Shown one piece after another: positions 17,241 through 30,255 of a stretch of DNA of 64,000 nucleotides; the stretch's first letter is position 1, and each line of letters opens with the position of its first letter. Made by a program: the position numbers and the translations under genes. This stretch comes from Gemmatimonadota bacterium. GTDB taxonomy: Bacteria; Gemmatimonadota; Gemmatimonadetes; Palauibacterales; Palauibacteraceae. The notes under the pieces were generated by a model. It was given only the letters and a program-made list of their open reading frames with translations, ran no database searches and had not been told where the DNA came from. Where the stretch lies: the NCBI GenBank assembly GCA_022826685.1, contig JAJDUL010000060.1:51328-115327 (forward strand), written 5' to 3'.

Positions 17241-17282
17241 GATGATGACGAGGATGATTGAGGCGGAAGAGGAGGCACGGCA

Positions 17283-19778
17283 GTGACGCAAGGCACCCTG
17301 CAGCACGAACGCATCGAACGCCGCGCGCTCGAGCAGGAGATGCGCGAGTCGTTCATCGACTACTCCATGAGCGTCATCGTGCAGCGCGCGCTCCCCGATG
17401 CCCGCGACGGTCTGAAGCCCGTTCATCGCCGAATCCTGTACGCGATGCTGGAGGAGGGGATGCGCCCCTCGCGCCCGCACAAGAAGAGCGCGACGGTCGT
17501 GGGCGACGTGCTGGGCCGGTATCACCCGCACGGGGATGGCGCGGTGTACGACACCATCGTCCGCATGGTCCAGGATTTCTCGCTGCGCTATCCGCTCATC
17601 GACGGCCAGGGGAACTTCGGTTCGATCGATGGCGATTCGGCCGCCGCCTACCGCTACACCGAAGTGCGGATGACGCCGGTCGCGATGGACCTCCTCGCCG
17701 ACATCGAGCGCGACACCGTCGACACTCGGCCCAACTTCGACGGGCGCCTTACCGAACCGGTGGTTCTGCCGTGCCGACTGCCGCACCTCCTGCTGAACGG
17801 CAGCGACGGGATCGCGGTCGGCATGGCGACGAAGATCCCGCCGCACAACGCCGGAGAGCTCCTCGCCGCGGTCGACCACCTCGTCGCGAACCCGCATTGC
17901 GACAGCGACGATCTGCTCGCCCGCCTGCCCGGGCCCGACTTCCCGACGGGCGGATACATACAGGGCCGGGCCGGCATCGAGTCCGCCTACCGAACCGGGC
18001 GCGGACGACTCGACATGCGCGCCAGAGTCCACCTGGAGGAAGGCCGGTTCGGGAAGAGTTCGCTGATCGTGACGGAACTTCCCTACCAGGTGAACAAGAC
18101 GCGCGTCATCGAGCAGATCACGAAGCTCGTGCGCGCCGGGCGGGCGGACGCGATCACCGACCTGCGCGACGAGTCGGACCGAGACGGAATCCGGCTCGTG
18201 ATCGAGCTCAAGCGCGACGCGAAGCCGAAGAAGGTGCTCGCGATCCTGTTCAAGAAGACGCAGCTCCGCTACACGTTCGGCGTCATTATGCTCGCTCTCG
18301 TCGATGGCAAGCCCGAGGAGCTGGACCTGAGAACGGTCCTCGGTACGTGGATCGACCATCGCCTCTCCGTGATCCGCCGCGGCGCGGCGCACGACCTCGC
18401 ACGCGCACGGGACCGCGCCCACGTCGTCGAGGGGCTGCGGACGGCGCTCGACGAGATCGACCGCGTCATCGACATCATCCGCGGCTCGAAGACGCCGGCA
18501 GACGCACGGAAGGCACTCCTCGCGGCGTTCAGCCTCACGGAGCGGCAGGCGGACGCGATCCTTGCGATGCGGCTCGTCCGGCTGACGGGTCTGGAGCGGG
18601 ACAGGTTGGCGGAGGAACTGCAGGCGCTGCGGGAGGAGATCACGCGTCTGACCGCGCTCGTGGAGGACGACGCGACCCGGCGGGGATTCCTGCGCGACGA
18701 GATCCGGGAACTCGCAGGACGCTACAACGACCCCAGGCGGACGGAGATTCTCGACGATGACGCGGAGTTCCGGCTGTCGAAGGGTGGCGGGGGCGAGGCG
18801 CAGCTGGTGCTGGTGAGCCGCGGCGGCTACGTGAAGGCGCAGCCGGCCGCGACCGGCGGGGGGATGGCAGGCGCCGAAGTGCTGTCCACCCGCGAAGGCG
18901 ACTTCGCGCGCCACGCATTCCTGACGCGGGGAGCGCATACGCTCCTCGCGATCACCGCCCGCGGCAACGCGCACGCGCTGCCCGTCTCGGCGCTGCCGAG
19001 GGGCACGCGGAGTTCCCGGGGCCGCCACGTGGAAGAGTTCATCGACCTCGAGCTGGGAGACGAGATCGTCGCGCTGCTCGCCGCCGAGACCTTCGCCGAT
19101 GACCGGTTTCTCGTGATCGCCACAAGACGGGGTCACGTGAAGCGCTCGGCGCTGTCGGAGTACGCGAACGCCCGGAGCGCAGGGATCATCGGTGCCGGAA
19201 TCGCGCGCGGCGACGAGGTCGCGGCCGCGTTCGTCACCGACGGGAGCAGCGACCTCCTGTTCGCGACGCGGTCGGGCCAGGCGATCCGGTTCCCCGAGTC
19301 CGCCACCCGCGTGATGGGCCGCACGGCGCGCGGCGTCAAAGCGATCGATCTCGCGCGGGACGATGTGGTGGTCGCCGCGGCGGCTCCGCGCGCGGATTCC
19401 GATCTGCTCGTGGCGACCGCCGCCGGGTACGGCAAGCGGATTCCGTTCACGGAATTCAAGGTCCAGGGGCGGGCGGGCAAGGGGTTCACCGTCCTCCCCG
19501 AGCGAGAGCGGACCGGCGGCCTCGTGGGATTCACCGAAGCGCACGACGCGGACGAGGTCGCGTGGGAACTGTCCGATGGCTCCGTGGAGGCGACGTCGGC
19601 GGCCAGCGTGATCCGTCGCTCGCCTCGCGAGGCCGGGCGCCCGGCGGTGCGATTGCCGGCGGGGGTTGCGGTCGAAGCGGTACACCCGATGCACTCGGGA
19701 CGCCCTGCGCGCGCCGGATCTCCTCCCCGCGGCGAAACCGGCGAGGATTCGCAGGCCGAGTTCGAGTTCGAAGGTTGA
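17283..19778 (+). CDS. Type IIA DNA topoisomerase subunit A (GyrA/ParC family)
   Basis: DNA breakage-reunion subunit, 831 residues. The winged-helix region has [20 protein letters not shown] and the catalytic tyrosine in [10 protein letters not shown] (Tyr about 125). The tower and coiled-coil domains are followed by a C-terminal beta-pinwheel (about 490-800). In the first pinwheel blade the GyrA box (Q-R-R-G-G-K/R-G) expected after GGYVKAQP is replaced by [14 protein letters not shown]. It may therefore act as ParC-like or as a gyrase with weak supercoiling. At the quinolone position equivalent to E. coli Ser83 there is Gly ([10 protein letters not shown], about 81-90), while the Asp87 equivalent is kept. 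GTG start with AGGAGG 8 nt upstream. The gyrB gene lies 7 kb away on the other strand. Confidence 0.95.
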   Translation: MTQGTLQHERIERRALEQEMRESFIDYSMSVIVQRALPDARDGLKPVHRRILYAMLEEGMRPSRPHKKSATVVGDVLGRYHPHGDGAVYDTIVRMVQDFSLRYPLIDGQGNFGSIDGDSAAAYRYTEVRMTPVAMDLLADIERDTVDTRPNFDGRLTEPVVLPCRLPHLLLNGSDGIAVGMATKIPPHNAGELLAAVDHLVANPHCDSDDLLARLPGPDFPTGGYIQGRAGIESAYRTGRGRLDMRARVHLEEGRFGKSSLIVTELPYQVNKTRVIEQITKLVRAGRADAITDLRDESDRDGIRLVIELKRDAKPKKVLAILFKKTQLRYTFGVIMLALVDGKPEELDLRTVLGTWIDHRLSVIRRGAAHDLARARDRAHVVEGLRTALDEIDRVIDIIRGSKTPADARKALLAAFSLTERQADAILAMRLVRLTGLERDRLAEELQALREEITRLTALVEDDATRRGFLRDEIRELAGRYNDPRRTEILDDDAEFRLSKGGGGEAQLVLVSRGGYVKAQPAATGGGMAGAEVLSTREGDFARHAFLTRGAHTLLAITARGNAHALPVSALPRGTRSSRGRHVEEFIDLELGDEIVALLAAETFADDRFLVIATRRGHVKRSALSEYANARSAGIIGAGIARGDEVAAAFVTDGSSDLLFATRSGQAIRFPESATRVMGRTARGVKAIDLARDDVVVAAAAPRADSDLLVATAAGYGKRIPFTEFKVQGRAGKGFTVLPERERTGGLVGFTEAHDADEVAWELSDGSVEATSAASVIRRSPREAGRPAVRLPAGVAVEAVHPMHSGRPARAGSPPRGETGEDSQAEFEFEG

Positions 19779-19865
19779 CAGCGGTCTCCGGTGCTCGCAT
19801 GGCGAATTTCCGGGACACGACACTAGCTTCCGGCTTCGCTTTTAGAGCCCGTCCGGAGAGGTCCC

Positions 19866-20681
19866 ATGCACAGACCCATTGTGGTGTTGGCGGTATCCGC
19901 GTTCGTCGGCTGTGCCGACGGGGCGCAGGAAGACGGCGGAGGGACCGCCGCAGCGGCCGCGGCGCCGGACGACACCGCGGCCATGCACGCCGCGCGCCTG
20001 GCCGAGAGCCTCGGTGGACGGGAGGCGTGGGATCGAACGCGATACCTGTCGTTCCGCTGGATCGTGGAACGCGATGGCGAGGTCGTGGTAAACCGCGAAC
20101 ATTCATGGGACCGGTACGACGGACGGTATCGCATCGCCTGGGCGGAGGACGGAACGTCCCACCTCCTGCTCTTCAACGTGAACGAGGTCGAGCCGCACCC
20201 CGAGCTCGAGAAGGTTCCGTCCGGACGCGCGTGGGCCGGGGGCGAGGAGCTGGCCGGCGCGGCGCGGGACTCCGCGCTCCGGCGCGGTTACGGCGCCTTC
20301 ATCAATGACACGTACTGGGCGATCATGCCGTTCAAGTGGGACGACCCGGGCGTTCACCTCGCCTACGAGGGGACGCGCACGCTTTCCGACGGCGAGACCT
20401 ACGAAGTGGTCCACCTCAGCTTCGACCAGGGCCTGGGTACCACCGAAGACCAGTACTGGGGCTTCCTCGATGAGACGGGGCGCATGATGGCCTGGCAGTA
20501 CCACCTGGGGCGGGCGGAAGCGCCGGGGGAGGTCATCTGGTGGTCCGACTGGCAGCCGGTCGGCAACATCCAGTTCGCCATGACGCGACTTCTCGATGGC
20601 GGAGGCCGCTTCATCTACTTCGAGGACGTCGCCGCGGGTGAGACGGTGCCCGAGGGACGCTTCGACCCGCCCACATCTTGA
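19866..20681 (+). CDS. Predicted lipoprotein of unknown function
   Basis: A 271-residue exported protein with a short signal and lipobox (VSAFVGC, Cys about 16), then an Ala/Asp-rich linker. A single folded domain of about 220 residues follows, containing SLGGREAWDRTRYLSFRW, FINDTYWAIMPFKWDDPGVH and STSDW-like aromatic strands. Such beta-rich lipoproteins resemble periplasmic carrier or lipocalin-like folds, but no family is firmly recognised. A GGAGAGG Shine-Dalgarno precedes the ATG. Its TGA overlaps a TTG start option of the following transporter gene, so the two are likely co-expressed and may cooperate. Confidence 0.75.
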   Translation: MHRPIVVLAVSAFVGCADGAQEDGGGTAAAAAAPDDTAAMHAARLAESLGGREAWDRTRYLSFRWIVERDGEVVVNREHSWDRYDGRYRIAWAEDGTSHLLLFNVNEVEPHPELEKVPSGRAWAGGEELAGAARDSALRRGYGAFINDTYWAIMPFKWDDPGVHLAYEGTRTLSDGETYEVVHLSFDQGLGTTEDQYWGFLDETGRMMAWQYHLGRAEAPGEVIWWSDWQPVGNIQFAMTRLLDGGGRFIYFEDVAAGETVPEGRFDPPTS

Positions 20682-20701
20682 ACGAACCCGGATCCGGGGC
20701 C

Positions 20702-22411
20702 ATGGCGCCGGACGCGATCGCCGCGAGCGACGAGGAGGGACGCCGGTACCGGGACGGCATCTATCAACCGCTCGACGAGAGCACGGTGCCGGACGCGCCG
20801 GACACCGCCGACTTCCCGCGGCGCGGCCACGGGCCGCCCTTCAAGTTCGTCCGGCGCATGTCGCGCGTGCCGCGCCTCAGGCACGTCATCGGCCCCTCCG
20901 TCATCGCGCTCGGCATGGGCCTGGGCAGTGGCGAATTCCTGCTCTGGCCCAACCTCGTCGCCGCGAACGGTTTCTCAATCTGGTGGCTGTTCTGGATCGG
21001 CGTTGTGACACAGTTCGTCGTCATCGGCGAGATCGAACGCTGGACGATCGCGACCGGCGAGTCGACGTTCGCCGGCATGGCGAGGCTCGACCGGCTCGGC
21101 TTCTGGCCGTGGCTCTTCCTCGTCGCGACGCTGGTGAGCTTCTTCTGGCCCGGCTGGGCTTCGCAGTCGGCGGAGTTCGTGGGCCAGATCATCGTGATCA
21201 GCGGCGGCCCGCAGATCCAGTGGCAGCCGATGGCGCTGCTCATGCTCTTTTTTATCTGGTTCGGGCTCGCGGTGTCCCGGATCGTCTACAACGTTCTGGA
21301 ACGCTGCGAGATCGCGCTGGTGGCCGGGTTCTTCCCCCTGCTGCTCATCACGCTCCTGGTTGTCGGCCTTGTCCCGTCGCACCTGCTTGAACTGGTGGTC
21401 GGCGCCGGCTCCTTCGGTAGCGCCCCGGCCGAACTGTTCACGGGCGATCAGTTTCCGACGCTGATCCTCGCGGTGGCGTATGCCGGGACGGGGGGCACGC
21501 TTCTCCTCGCGCAGTCGCTCTGGCTGCGCGACAAGGGCTTCGGGATGGCGCGGTTCCAGGGACGGATCGCCGGCATCCGTGGACGCAATGAGGACATCAG
21601 CACGACCGGGTTCGTCTTCGACACGAACGATGCCACCCAGCTCGGCCGTTTCAGAGGATGGATGAGGATCGTCCACCGGGAACTGCTTGTCACGTTCGTG
21701 CTCCTGACGCTGCTGAGCGTCGTCATCACGTGCATGCTCGTCGTGACGACGCTGGGAACCGAGAACCCCGAGTTGGCCGGCGACCTGACCACCATGGTGA
21801 CGCTTCAGGGCGAGGCGATCGAGCGCGTCGGCGGGTTGTGGCTTCGGGTCGCGTTCCTCCTGGGAGGGTCCTTCGTCATCTTCTCGACCCAACTCGCGAT
21901 CCTCGACACCGTCACGCGCATCACGGGCTGCATCTTCTACGAACGCTTCGGATACAGGACGCGCTTCTTCACCCAGAAGCGGACCTTCCTGGTGTTCCTG
22001 ACGATCTTCGTGCTCGCGGCGATGGGGATCATCACCGCGTCCTGGGTAGGCGGCGAGGCGCTCGATGTGCTCCAGCCCGACTTCCTGCTCCTCATTGCCG
22101 GCCCCTTCACCATGTCGAGCATGTTCCTGTTCACGCTCGTCGTCGGCTACATGAATGTGCGCCGGCTGCCCGCCGAGTTGGGGCCGCCGACGTGGAAGCG
22201 GTGGAGTCTGCTCTGGGCGGCCGTCCTGTGGGGATGGTTCACGGCCGAACAGTTGTCGCGGACGGTGATGCTGGTTGGAGGCGTGGACTCGCAGTTCCAG
22301 GAATCGCTGGCCCTGCACCCGGTTCGGATCGTTTTCTACGCGCTGTGGATTGCGTCGCTGGCATGGTTCGCGGCGCGCACGCTTCCGGGGCGGGCGACAC
22401 GAGGGGCGTGA
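20702..22411 (+). CDS. Nramp-related membrane transporter, divergent
   Basis: Polytopic protein of about 569 residues with 11-12 predicted membrane helices and an N-terminal cytoplasmic tail of about 55. The first helix reads VIGPSVIALGMGLGSGEF, aligning with Nramp GPGxxxxxxxxDPGN but with GSGE in place of the metal-binding D-P-G-N. The TM6 position reads GTGGTLLLAQSLWLRDKG, so the M-P-H motif is also missing. The Nramp/APC fold assignment is therefore probable, but transport of Mn or Fe is doubtful. A TTG at 20678, overlapping the lipoprotein stop, is an alternative start. The gene probably forms a two-gene unit with the lipoprotein. Confidence 0.75.
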   Translation: MAPDAIAASDEEGRRYRDGIYQPLDESTVPDAPDTADFPRRGHGPPFKFVRRMSRVPRLRHVIGPSVIALGMGLGSGEFLLWPNLVAANGFSIWWLFWIGVVTQFVVIGEIERWTIATGESTFAGMARLDRLGFWPWLFLVATLVSFFWPGWASQSAEFVGQIIVISGGPQIQWQPMALLMLFFIWFGLAVSRIVYNVLERCEIALVAGFFPLLLITLLVVGLVPSHLLELVVGAGSFGSAPAELFTGDQFPTLILAVAYAGTGGTLLLAQSLWLRDKGFGMARFQGRIAGIRGRNEDISTTGFVFDTNDATQLGRFRGWMRIVHRELLVTFVLLTLLSVVITCMLVVTTLGTENPELAGDLTTMVTLQGEAIERVGGLWLRVAFLLGGSFVIFSTQLAILDTVTRITGCIFYERFGYRTRFFTQKRTFLVFLTIFVLAAMGIITASWVGGEALDVLQPDFLLLIAGPFTMSSMFLFTLVVGYMNVRRLPAELGPPTWKRWSLLWAAVLWGWFTAEQLSRTVMLVGGVDSQFQESLALHPVRIVFYALWIASLAWFAARTLPGRATRGA

Positions 22412-22441
22412 GCCGGACGCCGAATTGCCGTCGGGGCTCCC

Positions 22442-23425
22442 TCAGGCGGTGGGCTCCGGCACCGCCTTCGCCATCTTTCCGGACATTTCCTTCGCGCTCT
22501 TCATCTGCGAGAGATCGAGCGTGAAGTCGGGTCGTTCAACGGCGGAGAGCTTGTCCAGCAGTTCGCGGATCTCGCGGGGCGCCAGACCGGCCGCCTTGAG
22601 GTCTTCCTTCGTCGCAACCCCGTCGGCGTGGATCGATTCCGACTCGGCGTCTGCGCGAAGCAGGCTCCGCAGAACCTCGAGTTCGCCCCCGCTCATGCGC
22701 GCCCCCAACACTTCATAATCGACCCAGGCCTCGTAGCTCAGCGGCGCGACCCGCTGGAGCATGCCGGCCATCACCCGCCCGTACTCCTGGATTTCCCACT
22801 GCGCATGGGCATCCACCCGCAGTCGAAGGAAGTGGAGGAGGTTGTGCAGATCGATCTTCCAGTACCACTGCGTATAGGTGGAGAGGGGGAGGTCGATCCG
22901 CGCGAGTTCGCGGGCGACATCTTCGGACAGCAGCCAGCCGTAGGCATCGGCCGCTTCCGTCCGCAGCTGCTCCCAGCGGTCGACCGCGCTGCGATAGAGG
23001 TCACCGGGGGCGGGGTCCATCTCCCGGCCCTGATTGTTCAGGCGGCTCTGGTAGGCGAACTGCTCGTGGTCCGGTTCGTAGAACAGCAGAGGCAAGAGGC
23101 TGTAGCGGGCGCTGAGTTCGTTGACGGACGCCGTGCGGTGTCGAATCCACTGTCGCGCGACGAACATCGGCATGGAGCAGTGAAACTTGAACTCGACCAT
23201 CTCGCTCGGCGTCGTGTGCGCGTGGCGCCGCAGATACCGCACGAGACCGCGCGTCTGGCTGACGCGGCGCGTGCCGGCCCCGTAGCTGACGCGAGCCGCC
23301 GCCTCCACGTCGGCATCCGAGCCCATGTAGTCGACGAGCGCGACGAATCCGTGGTCGAGGACGGGGAAATACCCGCCGAGGATCTCCTCGGCCGCAGGGA
23401 CGGTCGGTCTCCCGGTGGTTTCCAT
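22442..23425 (-). CDS. thyX: Flavin-dependent thymidylate synthase ThyX
   Basis: Makes dTMP from dUMP using methylene-THF, FAD and NADPH. The ThyX signature RHRTASVNELSARYS is at about 115-129, followed by FYEPDHEQFAYQSRLNNQG. HNLLHFLRLRVDAHAQWEI near residue 195 is the conserved dUMP/FAD region. At 327 residues it is longer than the roughly 250-residue enzyme; the extra C-terminal part (about 265-327) carries a helical tail with LKAAGLAPREIRELLDK. The gene lies 43 nt downstream of glpK. No strong Shine-Dalgarno precedes the ATG. The convergent gap to the transporter gene is 30 nt. Confidence 0.93.
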   Translation of the reverse strand: METTGRPTVPAAEEILGGYFPVLDHGFVALVDYMGSDADVEAAARVSYGAGTRRVSQTRGLVRYLRRHAHTTPSEMVEFKFHCSMPMFVARQWIRHRTASVNELSARYSLLPLLFYEPDHEQFAYQSRLNNQGREMDPAPGDLYRSAVDRWEQLRTEAADAYGWLLSEDVARELARIDLPLSTYTQWYWKIDLHNLLHFLRLRVDAHAQWEIQEYGRVMAGMLQRVAPLSYEAWVDYEVLGARMSGGELEVLRSLLRADAESESIHADGVATKEDLKAAGLAPREIRELLDKLSAVERPDFTLDLSQMKSAKEMSGKMAKAVPEPTA

Positions 23426-23468
23426 GAGCTACCCGTGCCGCTACAGGGGGGTGTTGTTCGCCAGAATA

Positions 23469-24956
23469 TCAGTTCGTGAGCACGCGGGCGACCGCGCGCC
23501 GCCACCCTGAATAGAGTGTCTCGCGCATCTCCGCGTCCATGACGGGCCGCCACGCGCGGTCGTGACGCCACAGCACCGCGACCTCCCGCAGATCGGCGAA
23601 TACACCGGCGCCGAGGCCGCCCAGCATCGCCGCCCCCAGCGCGGTGGTCTCCGTCACCACCGGGCGCCCGATCGCGAGGTCGAGGATGTCGGCGAGGAAC
23701 TGCATCGCCCAGTCGTTGCGGGTGAACCCGCCATCCACGCGCAACGTATCCGGTCGCGGGGCTCCGTCGGCCTGCATCGCGTCGATCAGTTCGCGCGACT
23801 GGTAGGCGACCGCCTCGAGCGCCGCCCGTGCGATCTCGGCCCGCCCCGTATCGCGCGTCATTCCCAGCAGCGCGGCACGGGCTTCCGGATCCCAATGGAT
23901 CCCGCCCAGCCCGACGAAGGCGGGCACCAGCACGACGCCTCCCGTCGAATCCACGGAACGGGCGAGCGCCTCCGTCTCGGCCGCGTCCGAGATGATGCCC
24001 AGTCCATCGCGCAGCCACTGAACCGATGCGCCGGCGACGAAGATGCTGCCCTCGAGCGCGTACGTGCGTTCTCCCCCGAGTTGCCAGGCCACCGTCGTGA
24101 GCAGGCCGTGGCGCGAGGCGAGCCGGTCCGCGCCCGTGTTCAGCAGCGCGAACGCGCCCGTCCCGTAGGTGAACTTCATCCCTCCCGGCTCGAACGCCGC
24201 CTGCCCGAACGTCGCGGCCTGCTGGTCGCCGGCCACGCCCCGCAACGGGATCGCGCGGCCGAAGAGTCCGGCGGACGTTTCCCCGAAATCGCCGGCCGAA
24301 TCGCGAACCTCGGGCAACACGGCGGCGGGCACCCGCAACAGTTCGAGCAGCTCCGGATGCCACCGGCCCTCATCGATGTCGTAGAGGAGGGTCCGCGACG
24401 CGTTCGACGCGTCCGTCGCGTGCACGCGCCCTCCGGTCAGGCACCAGAGCAGCCAGGTGTCGATCGTCCCGAAGGCGAGTTCGCCGTTCCCGGCCGTCTC
24501 GCGCGCTCCCGGCACGTTGTCGAGGATCCACGCGAGCTTCGTTCCGGAGAAGTACGGATCGAGCCGTAAACCGGTGCGGCGCTCGATCAACCCTTCGTGC
24601 CCCGCCTCGCGAAGCTCGGCACACTCCTTCGCCGTCCGCCGGTCCTGCCACACGATGGCGGGGTGAATCGGCCGGCCGCTCGCGCGTTCCCAGACCACGG
24701 TCGTCTCGCGCTGGTTGGTGATGCCGATCGCCGCCACCTGATACCCGAGCGCCTCGGCGGCCTCGATGACCTCCCGCGCCACCTCGAACGCGTCGTCCCG
24801 GATGCGCTCGGGATCGTGCTCGACCCTGCCCGGCATCGGATAACTCTGAGGCAATTCGCGCTGAGCGCTCGCGACCCCCGTCCCCTCGAGGTCGAACGCG
24901 ATGGCGCGCGTGGAGGTCGTGCCCTGATCGATCGCAACGACGGCCGTGGCGGTCAT
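23469..24956 (-). CDS. glpK: Glycerol kinase
   Basis: FGGY-family kinase, 495 residues, phosphorylating glycerol to glycerol 3-phosphate. The phosphate-1 motif is [15 protein letters not shown] (about 8-22). [18 protein letters not shown] (about 77-94) and [15 protein letters not shown] are characteristic of GlpK. The C-terminal FGGY signatures [20 protein letters not shown] and [19 protein letters not shown] are complete. The ATG overlaps the stop of the upstream propeller lipoprotein by 4 nt (ATGA), so translation is coupled. No glpF or glpD is adjacent. The full length matches the family. Confidence 0.97.
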   Translation of the reverse strand: MTATAVVAIDQGTTSTRAIAFDLEGTGVASAQRELPQSYPMPGRVEHDPERIRDDAFEVAREVIEAAEALGYQVAAIGITNQRETTVVWERASGRPIHPAIVWQDRRTAKECAELREAGHEGLIERRTGLRLDPYFSGTKLAWILDNVPGARETAGNGELAFGTIDTWLLWCLTGGRVHATDASNASRTLLYDIDEGRWHPELLELLRVPAAVLPEVRDSAGDFGETSAGLFGRAIPLRGVAGDQQAATFGQAAFEPGGMKFTYGTGAFALLNTGADRLASRHGLLTTVAWQLGGERTYALEGSIFVAGASVQWLRDGLGIISDAAETEALARSVDSTGGVVLVPAFVGLGGIHWDPEARAALLGMTRDTGRAEIARAALEAVAYQSRELIDAMQADGAPRPDTLRVDGGFTRNDWAMQFLADILDLAIGRPVVTETTALGAAMLGGLGAGVFADLREVAVLWRHDRAWRPVMDAEMRETLYSGWRRAVARVLTN

Positions 24957-26116
24957 TGGTCCTGGGCGACAAGCCGGATCGGCGCGGTCTCAAGGCCCAC
25001 AGTCCACATAGGGTTGAGCACCGCCCGATTCAGTCCGTCGATGTAGACGCCTCCCCGCGTCGATTGCCGGTTGCGGGCAGCGGGGAAGACGAGAGGGATC
25101 GCCTCGAGACGCTCCAGGTCCAGCACAAGCCCCTTCGTAATCACGCTGTCCGGGCGCACGGACGTGATCCGGGCGAACAGTCGACCGTCCTGGAGAGACC
25201 CGAGGGTCGTCACGCTTTGCGTGCCGAGAACCCGGGTCGGCCCTCCGAGCGCCTCGTCGGTCTCCTGCGTGTTCTTCATTTTGCGGGCCCGTGTCTCCCT
25301 TGGCAGGAAGGTGACGCTCGCGAGTTCTCCGTCGGGGCGAAAGCTCACGAGTGCGAGCTGGTTCGCATCGAGCACGTGGATCGCGCCGTCGGCCGTGACC
25401 GTGACGAGGTCCATAGGCCAGCGGAACAATCCGCCGACGTCGACGCGCAACTCCTCCGGAATCCGCCCGAACGCCGTATCCCCCTGCGCCGTAACCCGTG
25501 CCAGGTAGTGGTCCGGAAACGCGTTGCCCGCGACGAGCAGCCCGAGTTCCGGATGTAGCGCGATATCGCTTGCAAAGCCGGGAATCCGTTGGCTTTCCAC
25601 AAAGTCCCCCTCCAGCGTCAGGTACGCGACTCGCCCGTTTCCGCCATCGAGGACCAGAATCCGATCATCCGCCCGGGCCAATCGACTCGGGAACTCGTAT
25701 TCTCCCGGTCCCTCCCCCTCTCTGCCCACGATCCGCACCGGGTCGAGGTTCCGGTCGAGGAGGACGATCCGCGGATCGAGTCCGTCGGCGACGAAATAGC
25801 CACCGGGAGTCGCCAATACGTCGGCGATGGAACCGAAGCTCACGCGTTCGTCCAACTGATCGAGGCGGGCCTCGGAAGATCCGATCTCGTAGACCTGGCC
25901 GGTGCTCTCGCTGAAATAAACCCGTCCGTCGTGCTCGGCCTCCGGAGCGCCTCCGCAGCCCGCAACACCGAGGGCGCCCGCCAGGCCCAGCGCGACGGTG
26001 CGCGAGACGATCCCCGGCCACCGAGCGGAACTCGGTGGCCGGGGACGGTTCGCAGCCGAAGACTCAACCCGTGCGGGACGCGACCTCGAACCGGTAACTC
26101 CGCGCGTGCGGCTCAC
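24953..26116 (-). CDS. Six-bladed beta-propeller lipoprotein
   Basis: Exported lipoprotein of about 387 residues. A long basic N-terminus leads to a hydrophobic segment and lipobox (GALGVAGC, Cys about 54). NHL-like propeller blades follow, with [18 protein letters not shown], the hallmark of the 6-bladed propeller proteins common in Bacteroidota and Gemmatimonadota, and [18 protein letters not shown]. The start is set at the GTG 26116, which overlaps the stop of the upstream gene as GTGA; a GTG at 26128 is also possible. Its own stop overlaps glpK. Binding rather than catalysis is the usual expectation; the ligand is unknown. Confidence 0.8.
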   Translation of the reverse strand: MSRTRGVTGSRSRPARVESSAANRPRPPSSARWPGIVSRTVALGLAGALGVAGCGGAPEAEHDGRVYFSESTGQVYEIGSSEARLDQLDERVSFGSIADVLATPGGYFVADGLDPRIVLLDRNLDPVRIVGREGEGPGEYEFPSRLARADDRILVLDGGNGRVAYLTLEGDFVESQRIPGFASDIALHPELGLLVAGNAFPDHYLARVTAQGDTAFGRIPEELRVDVGGLFRWPMDLVTVTADGAIHVLDANQLALVSFRPDGELASVTFLPRETRARKMKNTQETDEALGGPTRVLGTQSVTTLGSLQDGRLFARITSVRPDSVITKGLVLDLERLEAIPLVFPAARNRQSTRGGVYIDGLNRAVLNPMWTVGLETAPIRLVAQDQ

Positions 26117-26460
26117 TGGAGGTCCCACTCCGTGTAGTCATCGCACCGGAAGCTCCGGTGATCGTCATCATGCATCCGGTAGACGCCGACGTTGAAGCTC
26201 ACCGTGATGCCGCCGTTGACCCCGAGGTTCAAGCCCAAGCCCTCGACCCCGGCGCCGGCACCTATGTTGAGCGTAACGCGGTGGGAGCCCACCAGCGTTC
26301 CACTCGCCGGAAAGTTCGGGCCTCCCGAGATGTACTCCGAGCACTCGCTCTGCGCCGCGGCCTCGGACGGCTGCGCCAGCGAGAGCGCCAGGGCCCCCGC
26401 GAAGGCCCACGCCACCGCCAGCGGCCCTGCCGTTCTCCTGCTTCTCCTCGTCCTCATCAT
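26113..26460 (-). CDS. Small secreted protein of unknown function
   Basis: A 115-residue protein with a twin-Met start, a basic n-region (MMRTRRSRRT) and a hydrophobic core ending in SEAAAQS, a clear signal peptide. The mature part of about 78 residues has four features: a cysteine in SECSEYI, a Gly-rich strand region (IGAGAGVEGLGLNLGVNGG), VSFNVGVYRMHDDDH and a second cysteine in FRCDDY near the end. A disulfide-stabilised beta structure is plausible. The start at 26460 has a strong GGGGAGGTGG Shine-Dalgarno. It is the first gene of a coupled set with the propeller lipoprotein and glpK. No family is recognised. Confidence 0.7.
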   Translation of the reverse strand: MMRTRRSRRTAGPLAVAWAFAGALALSLAQPSEAAAQSECSEYISGGPNFPASGTLVGSHRVTLNIGAGAGVEGLGLNLGVNGGITVSFNVGVYRMHDDDHRSFRCDDYTEWDLQ

Positions 26461-26485
26461 CGTCCACCTCCCCTGAATGATCCCG

Positions 26486-26509
26486 GAGGGCGACGCCACT
26501 GCCGCCCTC
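26486..26509 (-). promoter_or_regulatory. Hairpin between gyrB and the small secreted protein gene
   Basis: GAGGGCG (26486-26492) and CGCCCTC (26503-26509) form a 7-bp stem with a 10-nt loop in the 130-nt gap between gyrB and the next minus-strand gene. It may end the recF-dciA-gyrB transcript or lie in the leader of the next gene. There is no T-run. Confidence 0.25.
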
Positions 26510-26590
26510 TCTGGCACAAGGATCGGGGCGGTCATCAACGGGCCATCAAACCCGCGCGGCCCGGTGGCGAGCGGTGGATCGGGAGGAGAT

Positions 26591-30131
<3,541 letters not shown>

Positions 30132-30139
30132 AGGCCCGC

Positions 30140-30168
30140 AAAATACGGCGAAAACCCTTGTATCGCAA
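30140..30168 (-). promoter_or_regulatory. Predicted recF-dciA-gyrB promoter, leaderless type
   Basis: On the minus strand TTGCGA (30168-30163) and TATTTT (30145-30140) are 17 nt apart in a locally AT-rich patch. Only 8 nt separate the -10 from the GTG at 30131, so transcription would begin at or within 1-2 nt of the start codon. No Shine-Dalgarno is present. Confidence 0.55.
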
Positions 30169-30255
30169 GGAAATTTGCCCGTTGGAGACGTCGCCCGGAA
30201 AGCGCCGCCAAGCGGTTGCCCGGGAGCCTCCCGGCAGGCAGCTTCGAAGTCGTCC

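Noticed and set aside
16995..19823. A 942-codon open frame antisense to the topoisomerase A gene
   Set aside because: Runs through two real genes on the other strand and shows no domain.
30132..30255. Possible oriC between recF and the divergent PAP2 gene
   Set aside because: The patch is AT-richer, but no DnaA-box (TTATCCACA-like) sequence was found and dnaA/dnaN are absent.
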